From the NCBI GenBank assembly GCA_004556565.1, contig SFGN01000009.1, forward strand, positions 1-64,000: a stretch of 64,000 nucleotides of DNA, given 5' to 3'. The stretch is from Lachnospiraceae bacterium. GTDB taxonomy: Bacteria; Bacillota_A; Clostridia; Lachnospirales; Lachnospiraceae. Made by a program: the position numbers and the translations under genes. Below are positions 53,073 through 60,430 of this stretch, one piece after another. The number at the start of each line of letters is the position of its first letter. Within the stretch, counting starts at the first letter, position 1. Below the pieces are notes generated by a model, which did no database searches, was not told the origin of the DNA, and saw only the letters and a program-made list of their open reading frames with translations.

Positions 53073-54035
53073 ATGACGATACGACATCTTAGAATTTTTG
53101 CGGCTGTTGCAGAAACCGGGAAAATGTCTGCAGCCGCTGAGCGCTGTTTCATTTCCCAGCCCACTGTCAGCCAGACCATCCATGAACTGGAAGAACATTA
53201 TGGGGTACGGCTTTTTGATCGCCTGTCAAAAAAGCTTTATATCACGGAAGCAGGCAGGCAGCTTTTGTCCTATGCTCAAAAAGTCCTCAGCCAATATGAT
53301 CTTCTGGAAGCTAACATGAAGGACTGCCGGCCCGGAAGTAATCTGCGTCTCGGTGCAACCATCACCGTAGGTGCCAGCCTTTTGTCCAGTATCATTAACG
53401 ATCTGCGGACAACGTTGCCCAGTCTCCATATTTACTCCTGTATATGTAATACCAGCCTGATTGAACAGAAATTGCTCAATTCTGAGCTGGATGTCGCGCT
53501 CGTGGAAGGAATGGTCAACAGCCCGAATCTGATTGCTGTCCCTGTTGTCGATGATTACCTGGTTCTTGCCGTCAGCAAAACCCATCCGCTTGCACACAAA
53601 AAACAGATCCATGTGCATGATCTTTCTCAGTATGAGTTTGTCATGCGCGAAAACGGAAGCGGCACCCGTAAACTGTTCCAGGATTATATGGAAGCGCACG
53701 GTACGGATCTGAAAATCGCAATGGAAGCAACATGTCTGGATGCAATCAAAAATGGGATTTTGTACAATGATTATGCCGCCGTCATTTCTGTCCGGCTTCT
53801 GGAAAACGAAATCCGTAATAAGCAGATTTATATTTTCCGGAATCAAGAGTCTGACTGGAATCGTAAATTCTATCTGGTTTACCACAAAGACCGGTTCTTC
53901 TCGGAACCGATGCAGCTTCTTGAATCAATCGTACATGTTTACAAAACTCCCGAATTTGTCGATTCGGAAAACGCCGGTTATCTGACCGGATGCGAATTTG
54001 ACATCACGGAAGATAATTTTGACACATATTCTTAA
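53073..54035 (+). CDS. LysR-family transcriptional regulator
   Basis: 320 residues. N-terminal winged HTH: MTIRHLRIFAAVAETGKMSA with AAERCFISQPTVSQTIHELE as recognition region; the C-terminal half is the effector-binding fold (LRLGATITVGASLLSSIIND onward). AAGGAG precedes ATG 53073; the frame upstream runs into the MITE-like element and is not used. The divergent sulfite-reductase-like gene is a plausible target, as LysR proteins often control a divergent neighbour; its effector is unknown. Confidence 0.92.
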   Translation: MTIRHLRIFAAVAETGKMSAAAERCFISQPTVSQTIHELEEHYGVRLFDRLSKKLYITEAGRQLLSYAQKVLSQYDLLEANMKDCRPGSNLRLGATITVGASLLSSIINDLRTTLPSLHIYSCICNTSLIEQKLLNSELDVALVEGMVNSPNLIAVPVVDDYLVLAVSKTHPLAHKKQIHVHDLSQYEFVMRENGSGTRKLFQDYMEAHGTDLKIAMEATCLDAIKNGILYNDYAAVISVRLLENEIRNKQIYIFRNQESDWNRKFYLVYHKDRFFSEPMQLLESIVHVYKTPEFVDSENAGYLTGCEFDITEDNFDTYS

Positions 54036-54059
54036 AATTCAGATGACATAAGAGTTATA

Positions 54060-54094
54060 TTTAGAAAATCTGCTGCCGGCAGCTTTTCTAAATA
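54060..54094 (+). terminator. Hairpin after the LysR gene
   Basis: ATTTAGAAAA pairs with TTTTCTAAAT around a CTGCTGCCGGCAGC core, 25 bp past the LysR stop; no U-run follows immediately. Confidence 0.5.
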
Positions 54095-54110
54095 GTAAAA
54101 TATCTAAAAG

Positions 54111-54160
54111 CAGCAGGCTCTCTCTGCAAATCTAAGGCAAAGAGAACCTGCTGTTTATTT
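54111..54160 (+). terminator. Second hairpin/terminator after the LysR gene
   Basis: GCAGCAGG-CTCTCT pairs with AAGAGAA-CCTGCTG, followed by TTTATTT; U-containing on the plus strand. Serves the LysR gene and may also stop the convergent FAD-dehydrogenase transcript. Confidence 0.75.
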
Positions 54161-54247
54161 CAACCGAAATAGTATTTATTAGTGCTTTATTGAGTATAAC
54201 ACTTTCCTTCTAACATATAAACCGTAGTTCCGAAAGCAAAAGCATGA

Positions 54248-55615
54248 TCACAAAATCTCCGCAAGGCGGCGGGCTACGTATACTCCGCTTGCTGATGCAT
54301 GGGATAAGGAATGGGTCACGCCGCTTCCGTCCCCGATGACATATAATCCTTTATGCCTTGTCTCCAGATTCTCGTCCAGCTCCACCTCCATATTGTAGAA
54401 CTTTACTTCCACGCCATACAGAAGTGTGTCGTCATTTGCCGTTCCCGGGGCAATTTTATCCAGCGCATATATCATCTCGATAATCCCGTCCAGTATACGT
54501 TTCGGTAAAACAAGGCTCAAATCTCCAGGTGTCGCCGCCAGTGTCGGCTGTATGATACCTTCATCAATACGCTTTTTCGTGCTCCGCCTTCCCCGCTCCA
54601 GATCTCCGAAACGCTGGACAATCACACCGCCGCCGAGCATATTGGAAAGTCTGGCTATGCTTTCCCCATACCCGTTGCTGTCTTTGAAAGGCTCAGAAAA
54701 ATGCTTGGAGACAAGCAGGGCAAAATTCGTATTATCTGTTTTCCTGCTTTCGTCTTCAAAACTGTGCCCGTTTACGGTTATAATTCCGTTGGTGTTCTCA
54801 TTGACCACGATACCTCTCGGGTTCATACAAAAAGTACGTACACGGTCTTCAAATTTTTCTGTGCGGTATACAATTTTGCTCTCATACAATTCATCTGTGA
54901 TATGGGAAAAAATCGTTGCCGGAAGCTCCACCCGGACACCGATATCCACACGGTTTGACTTGGTCGGAATCTCCAGACTTTCACAGACGGACTCCATCCA
55001 CTTGCTTCCGCTTCTTCCCACAGAAACCACACAATTCCTGCATTCTACTTCATTATTATCATAGCATACTATATAACTATCCTCTGTTTTTTTCAAAGTC
55101 TGAACCGCCGTGTCAAAGAAGAAATCCACCTTTTCCTTCAGATCATCATAAAGCTGTTCAAGAACGATATAATTAATGTCTGTTCCGAGATGCCGGACAG
55201 AGGCATTCAAAAGGGTCAGCTTGTTCTGCATGCACAATTTCTTGAAGCTGCTCCCCGCAGTCGAGTACATCGTCGTATTCTGACCGCCGTGAGACACATT
55301 GATTTCATCCACATACTCCATCAATTCAAGAGCTTTGTTCCGTCCGATGTACTCATACAACGTTCCGCCGAAATCATTCGTAATATTATATTTCCCGTCA
55401 GAAAAAGCTCCTGCGCCGCCAAACCCGTTCATGATAGAGCAGGACGGACAATTAATACAGGATTTCACTTTTTTACCGTCAATCGGGCATTTTCGCTTTT
55501 CAAGCTCTTTTCCTGCCTCAAATACTGCTACTTTCAGCTCCGGCCGCTTCTGAATCAACTCATATGCGGTGAAAATCCCTCCCGGACCGGCACCGATAAT
55601 TACCACATCATACAT
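54248..55615 (-). CDS. FAD-dependent dehydrogenase (COG2509-like)
   Basis: 455-residue flavoprotein. FAD-binding motif VVIIGAGPGGIFTAYELI at the N-terminus, a CX(n)C-rich insert (CPIDGKKVKSCINCPSC) and the C-terminal FAD loop GDGSGVTHSLSHASASG. Members of this family are uncharacterised NAD-utilising dehydrogenases; the Cys-rich insert is a family feature. AAGGAGG precedes the ATG. It starts 28 bp after the ECF S-component gene and on the same strand, so it is probably the last gene of the region-4 operon; a flavin reduction step on the imported ligand is possible but unproven. Confidence 0.78.
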   Translation of the reverse strand: MYDVVIIGAGPGGIFTAYELIQKRPELKVAVFEAGKELEKRKCPIDGKKVKSCINCPSCSIMNGFGGAGAFSDGKYNITNDFGGTLYEYIGRNKALELMEYVDEINVSHGGQNTTMYSTAGSSFKKLCMQNKLTLLNASVRHLGTDINYIVLEQLYDDLKEKVDFFFDTAVQTLKKTEDSYIVCYDNNEVECRNCVVSVGRSGSKWMESVCESLEIPTKSNRVDIGVRVELPATIFSHITDELYESKIVYRTEKFEDRVRTFCMNPRGIVVNENTNGIITVNGHSFEDESRKTDNTNFALLVSKHFSEPFKDSNGYGESIARLSNMLGGGVIVQRFGDLERGRRSTKKRIDEGIIQPTLAATPGDLSLVLPKRILDGIIEMIYALDKIAPGTANDDTLLYGVEVKFYNMEVELDENLETRHKGLYVIGDGSGVTHSLSHASASGVYVARRLAEIL

Positions 55616-55642
55616 TCTTCTGTTTCCTCCTTAAAAGCACTT

Positions 55643-56560
55643 CTATTCTCCACTTTCTATCAACCCATATTTTTTCTTGATACGCTCCAGTTTATCCAGC
55701 ATGGGTCCGCTTAAAAGCCACAAAAATATCGCTGTAGAAGCCGCGTGGACCAGATCTACAGGCAGTCCGGATATATAATAGGCAAGAAGACTGCTTTTTG
55801 TAATATATCCGTAAGACATCAGGATACTTGCCGGGTTCATAATCCCTCCGAAAACAAAAATCACACTGAAAAAGCCATAAATGCTAATGCTGAGCTTTTT
55901 CGGTTTCAGTATCCCTTTGCGAAATAAAATCCCTGCCAGAAATCCAATCACACCATATGCGAACATCTGCCAGGGCGTCCATGGACCTTGCCCCATAAAC
56001 ATGTTAGAAACCAACATAATCATGCATGCCACCAGAAAGCCTGCCTCACCGCCAAAAGAAATTCCGGAAATAATCACGATAGCTGCGACAGGTTTAAAGT
56101 TCGGCAGCATAAAAAATGCCGCCCGCCCTGCAACGCCTATGGCCGCAAGGACAGAAATCACCATAATTTCCCTCGCCCTGGGTTTTCTCCCTTCAAACAC
56201 CATAAAAAATGGAATCATAGCACTGAGAACAATGAGCAGGCTGAATAACAGATATTTTCTGCCATGATACTCATGTACCAGAATAAAAAGGAGGAACGGC
56301 ATTAAAACAAGAAATCCGATCAGGGATATCCATGTCCTGCGGGGAATCTTCTTTTTCCTGACCGGAGAAATAAAAAACTCTTCCGGTGGAAACGCATATT
56401 CCTGCAGATTTCCACAACCTGCAGCTTCTCCGTCCTTAGTCCCGGATTTTTTATAATTCCTGTTTTTTCTCTTTGTACCGGTCTCAATGCTTTGTTCCAT
56501 ATCATCATCTTCTCCCCAGAACCTTTCTATAAATCTGTCCAGAGATTCGTCTTCAAGCAT
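55643..56560 (-). CDS. ECF transporter S component (substrate-binding membrane protein)
   Basis: 305 residues. The first ~75 form a charged cytoplasmic extension not common in S components (DDDMEQSIETGTKRKN...). Then come about seven hydrophobic segments with the conserved element GQGPWTPWQMFAYGVIGFLAG and the end LPVDLVHAASTAIFLWLLSG. Such proteins bind a vitamin and toggle in the EcfT-EcfA module. The sequence fits the large S-component group that includes predicted cobalamin-type members, but the ligand is not settled by sequence. The start overlaps the EcfA gene by 34 bp, with AAAGGA before the ATG. Confidence 0.8.
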   Translation of the reverse strand: MLEDESLDRFIERFWGEDDDMEQSIETGTKRKNRNYKKSGTKDGEAAGCGNLQEYAFPPEEFFISPVRKKKIPRRTWISLIGFLVLMPFLLFILVHEYHGRKYLLFSLLIVLSAMIPFFMVFEGRKPRAREIMVISVLAAIGVAGRAAFFMLPNFKPVAAIVIISGISFGGEAGFLVACMIMLVSNMFMGQGPWTPWQMFAYGVIGFLAGILFRKGILKPKKLSISIYGFFSVIFVFGGIMNPASILMSYGYITKSSLLAYYISGLPVDLVHAASTAIFLWLLSGPMLDKLERIKKKYGLIESGE

Positions 56561-58290
56561 TTTACAACATCCTTTCCTGTGACAGCATCCGGGAAGTAAT
56601 GCCTCGCCATACGGTTTGCCGCAGTGGTATAAAAATAATTACCTGTAAAAAATTCTCTCGCCGGCTTGTCTGTCACTACATTTCCTTCAAAGAAAAGACC
56701 CACCCGCCCTGCATATTCTACCACAAATTCCACGTCATGGGAAACCATAAAAATCGTAATACCGTGAGACTGCAGTTTTTTGAGTATTTGCCCCAGCTCT
56801 TTCTTATATTCCGCATCCATCCCCTTGGTAGGTTCATCCATAAGAAGCAGCCGCGGGCGCAGAAGCAGTATCTTTGCAAGGGCCAGTCTCTGCTGTTCAC
56901 CGCCGCTTAAATCATAAGGGTGACGGTCAAGAAGCCCTTCCAGATGAATGAGGCTGACGATACCTCCTATCGCCTCTGATTTTTTCATATCAATCGGATA
57001 TTCTGCAGATTGTTTCTCTTTTCTTCCGCCTATGACAGCATACAAATCCTCTTCCACAGTCTTTTTCACAAACATACTTTGAGGGTTCTGCGGCAGTATG
57101 CCAAGGTATCCACGATACAGCTCTGTATCTGAGTATTTTCTGATATCCTTTCCATTCAGCAGTATTTTTCCCCGGTAAGGTCTCCGAACACGCCCCAGCA
57201 ATGACAATGCTGTGCTTTTTCCCGTACCGTTTCCGCCCATAAGCGCATAAAATTCTCCCTTCTCCACCTGCATGGACATCCCACATATTATATCAGGAGA
57301 ATCTTTCTCATACCGGAACCAGACATCTTCCATCGTGACTGCCGGAATCTGCCTGTCCTTTTTCTGCCAGGGCACAAAAATCCTCTTCTTTCCTTTCACC
57401 CCCTCATCCCTAACTACATGTTCCTCGTGGGGCTGCACAATCACAGGCGTTTTGTTTTCCAGCAGGCGGCTCATCCATCGCCTGCCCTCACTTATGGTAA
57501 GGGGACATTCTTCCTCACTGTCTGTTTCCATATAAATCTGCATCGACACAGGCATGGACAGGAACATTCCATGTCCCTCCTGCTTCAGTTTTTTCCCGAT
57601 TTCCCGTGGCGTCCCCTCTGTCAGAATTGTTCCTTCATCCATCACGATCACATGATCCGCCCACGGAATCACATCCTGGAGACGATGCTCGGTCAGGATA
57701 ACGGTCGTACCGATATCACGGTTTATTCTCTTCACCGTCTCAAGGAAATCTGAAGCCGCAATAGGATCGAGCTGGGAAGCCGGCTCATCGAGGATTAAAA
57801 GCCGCGGGTGCATAGCCATGATCGATGCCAGATTTAAGAGCTGCTTCTGACCTCCGGATAGCTCCGCCACATTTTTCATAAACCAGTTCTGAATCCCGAA
57901 ATAACTTGCCATCTCCGCCACCCGCAGGCGGATCGTCGGAGTGTCATATCCCAGGCTTTCCAGTCCGAAAGCCAACTCATGCCACACCTTATCCGTGACA
58001 AGCTGATTGTCCGGGTCCTGAAGAACAAAACCGATTTCACTGCTCTGCGTTCTTCTGTCCGTCTCACCGAGCGGTCTTCCACAATAGAGAATTTCTCCGC
58101 TTTTTTTCCCGTGAGGCGCAAGGACACTTTTCAGCTGCCTCAGAAGTGTGCTCTTACCACACCCGCTTTTGCCGCACAACACATTCAGGCTTCCTTCTTC
58201 TATGGAAAGATTAATATTTTTTAACGATTCTTTTCCCTCGGGATACGCAAAAGAAAAATTATGTATTTCAACGATTTTATGTTTCATCAT
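56527..58290 (-). CDS. Fused EcfA1A2 energy-coupling ATPase
   Basis: 587 residues with two ABC ATPase domains in one chain. Domain 1: Walker A CGKSGCGKST, signature LSGGQKQLLNLAS, Walker B LLILDEPASQLDP. Domain 2: Walker A MGGNGTGKSTALSLL, signature LSGGEQQRLALAK, Walker B RLLLMDEPTKGMD. Both sites look intact, replacing the usual separate EcfA1 and EcfA2. The gene overlaps EcfT by 4 bp (ATGA), indicating translational coupling. Confidence 0.95.
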   Translation of the reverse strand: MMKHKIVEIHNFSFAYPEGKESLKNINLSIEEGSLNVLCGKSGCGKSTLLRQLKSVLAPHGKKSGEILYCGRPLGETDRRTQSSEIGFVLQDPDNQLVTDKVWHELAFGLESLGYDTPTIRLRVAEMASYFGIQNWFMKNVAELSGGQKQLLNLASIMAMHPRLLILDEPASQLDPIAASDFLETVKRINRDIGTTVILTEHRLQDVIPWADHVIVMDEGTILTEGTPREIGKKLKQEGHGMFLSMPVSMQIYMETDSEEECPLTISEGRRWMSRLLENKTPVIVQPHEEHVVRDEGVKGKKRIFVPWQKKDRQIPAVTMEDVWFRYEKDSPDIICGMSMQVEKGEFYALMGGNGTGKSTALSLLGRVRRPYRGKILLNGKDIRKYSDTELYRGYLGILPQNPQSMFVKKTVEEDLYAVIGGRKEKQSAEYPIDMKKSEAIGGIVSLIHLEGLLDRHPYDLSGGEQQRLALAKILLLRPRLLLMDEPTKGMDAEYKKELGQILKKLQSHGITIFMVSHDVEFVVEYAGRVGLFFEGNVVTDKPAREFFTGNYFYTTAANRMARHYFPDAVTGKDVVKCLKTNLWTDL

Positions 58291-59282
58291 TCTGTTTTCT
58301 CCCCCGCAAGCTCTTTATAGATTTCACGGTATGTTACGGAAATTTCTTTTCCCACTTCTTTCCGGCTTCTGCCAAATGCAAATTTCTCAGACAGATCGAT
58401 CAGAGGGGGAATCAGACAAAATGCCGTAAAAGAGGCAAACGTAACGATACTCAGTGATAGCGGGCAGTCTGCCGGTGCTTTTCTTCCCTGCACCGTCATG
58501 CCTGCCAGCAGTATCCGTGGATTATAATCCGCAAATGCCGCTCCACGTAAGCAGCCGTATAAAACAATGCAAAACAGTGAAAGAAGTGCCATTCCTGCAA
58601 ATCTGTCTCTTTTGTCAAAGTGATAAACAGAAAATGCTGTCCTGCCTTTTAATCCATACCCGCGGCTCTTCATCGAATCTGCTGTCTCGATGGCATTTTC
58701 CAGCGACCATGTCACCAAAATAGAAAGCATATTAAGCCCGTATTTTACTTTTCTGATAAGTCCTGCGTTGGAAATATCTTTTCCTATATATTTCTGCCCG
58801 CTGCGTATCACATCAAGCCGGCTGATGAATTCCGGCACGAACCTCAGAGACATGGACAAAATCAGAGACATTGCAGGTATGATTCTTCCAAAAAGATAAA
58901 TGAATTTATCACTCGTCATCACGTGATTATAACAGGAAAACCATAGAATCATGATAAACAGAATACTTCCCAGCACCAGCCCATAAACCAGAGCTTCCAG
59001 TGTAACCCAGTTGCCGCTGTTCTCAAGATACAGAAGCGGCGTAACGCCGTAATGATTGAACGCCGGGTTCAACAGTGTCACGATCAGAAGCCCCGGCAGT
59101 GTTCCCAGCAGGTTCATGCGAAGCACCCTTTTCCATCCGTTGAGAACAACACCGTAAATAACTGCGCCCACAAAAGAAATCAGCAGGAATACCGGATGCT
59201 GCACGAACATGGTAAACGTCAGCACAGTGACGAAATAAAAGAAATTTAATATCGGATGGCAGCCTGAAAATGCATCTTTCAT
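58287..59282 (-). CDS. ecfT: EcfT-type transmembrane energy-coupling protein
   Basis: 331-residue membrane protein that links the S component to the ATPases. Hydrophobic N-terminal segments (FFYFVTVLTFTMFVQHP), a central cytoplasmic coupling region with the typical Ala/Arg-Gly element (ETADSMKSRGYGLKG), then more membrane segments and a C-terminal tail. Length is somewhat greater than usual EcfT (~265). Starts with one base overlap with the DUF4430 lipoprotein stop. Confidence 0.9.
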   Translation of the reverse strand: MKDAFSGCHPILNFFYFVTVLTFTMFVQHPVFLLISFVGAVIYGVVLNGWKRVLRMNLLGTLPGLLIVTLLNPAFNHYGVTPLLYLENSGNWVTLEALVYGLVLGSILFIMILWFSCYNHVMTSDKFIYLFGRIIPAMSLILSMSLRFVPEFISRLDVIRSGQKYIGKDISNAGLIRKVKYGLNMLSILVTWSLENAIETADSMKSRGYGLKGRTAFSVYHFDKRDRFAGMALLSLFCIVLYGCLRGAAFADYNPRILLAGMTVQGRKAPADCPLSLSIVTFASFTAFCLIPPLIDLSEKFAFGRSRKEVGKEISVTYREIYKELAGEKTE

Positions 59283-60430
59283 CAGTACTCGCCTCCGCCT
59301 ATGTCGCTTCCAAGGTCACATGTATATTTCCACTCAATATAGTCTCCGTCATTTACTTCATAGGCAGAGCATCCATAATTAGGATACCATCCGTTCACCC
59401 GGTACATCCATCCTGAATTTGCACTGCAGTCAAATTCGTATAGTTGATTGATTCCTTCAATGTAGTAGCTGCCATAAACAGGCGTATAACGGGAGGACAT
59501 ATGGATTCCCGTCTCGCCGCATACACGCTTCAGGACATCAAATACTGTTTCTCCCGGGGTAAATTCCACCTCCGAAGGGTACAGTATCCAGCCGTCAGAA
59601 GGAACAAATTCCGCCTTGGATTCATCCAGGTCCGGCCAATTATTAAGAATTGTAGAACACTCTATGGAAATGGTACAGATATGTGAGGAAGATGACTGTG
59701 CCGGCTGCTTCTGGCCGTCTGTACTGCTTCCCGCCCCGTTAGTCGTCCCCGCATCGCCGGAAACCGCATTTATATTGTCAGAAAGCTGCCCTTCTTCCCG
59801 GTCTGCCTGCTTCTGTGCCTGTGTGCCGCCGGCCTGTTCATCTGTACGTCCCGATGATTTTCCGCCCACCAGATAGTAGGTGTCTCCTGTCTCTGCCACC
59901 TGAAATGTGAGTGTTGTCTCTGCAGTATCTCCGCTGCCTGAAACATTGATCTTCACATCATTCATCTTGTATGCTTTGTCATTCCAGTATTTACAGCATA
60001 TGACCGTATCGGCATCCCACGCTTCTTCCAGCGTAATTTCCAGTGTGGCCGGAGCTGCCATGTGCATAGTTTCAAGGTGGATTCCTATTCCGACCGATGC
60101 ATCATCCGCCGCTTTTTTGACTGTTTCCACCTTTTGATTATCCAGGGTAACCTTCAGGTTCTGTTCCTGCGGATTTTTGATCATTTTACCATTATAAATC
60201 CAGACATAATGGTATCCTTCTCCGCTTCCGCAGAATCTATATTCCCCTTCTTCCCCTGCAATAGTCTTCATCTGTTCCTCTGTGATAATTCCATCATCAG
60301 GAATCTGGTTGATTTCCTGCAGCTTCTCCATTTCACTGCTGTATGATTTTTCCTGAGAAGTACATGCAGCCAGTCCTATACATAACAGAAAAATAAGATA
60401 AAGACCTGCCCTCTTTTTTATTCTTTTCAA
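59282..60430 (-). CDS. DUF4430 lipoprotein (transcobalamin-like C-terminal domain)
   Basis: 382 residues. Signal with lipobox LAAC (LYLIFLLCIGLAAC), so lipid-anchored outside. A beta-rich middle, a Ser/Gly/Gln-rich linker (about 200-260), then a DUF4430 domain (about 265-375) with SGWMYRVNGWYPNYG and NDGDYIEWKYTCDLG. DUF4430 is the domain that caps the ligand in animal transcobalamin and intrinsic factor. The start is TTG, placed eight bases after GGAGG and overlapping the previous stop (TTGA), which is strong evidence for translational coupling. Probable ligand-handing lipoprotein for the ECF transporter. Confidence 0.85.
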   Translation of the reverse strand: MKRIKKRAGLYLIFLLCIGLAACTSQEKSYSSEMEKLQEINQIPDDGIITEEQMKTIAGEEGEYRFCGSGEGYHYVWIYNGKMIKNPQEQNLKVTLDNQKVETVKKAADDASVGIGIHLETMHMAAPATLEITLEEAWDADTVICCKYWNDKAYKMNDVKINVSGSGDTAETTLTFQVAETGDTYYLVGGKSSGRTDEQAGGTQAQKQADREEGQLSDNINAVSGDAGTTNGAGSSTDGQKQPAQSSSSHICTISIECSTILNNWPDLDESKAEFVPSDGWILYPSEVEFTPGETVFDVLKRVCGETGIHMSSRYTPVYGSYYIEGINQLYEFDCSANSGWMYRVNGWYPNYGCSAYEVNDGDYIEWKYTCDLGSDIGGGEY

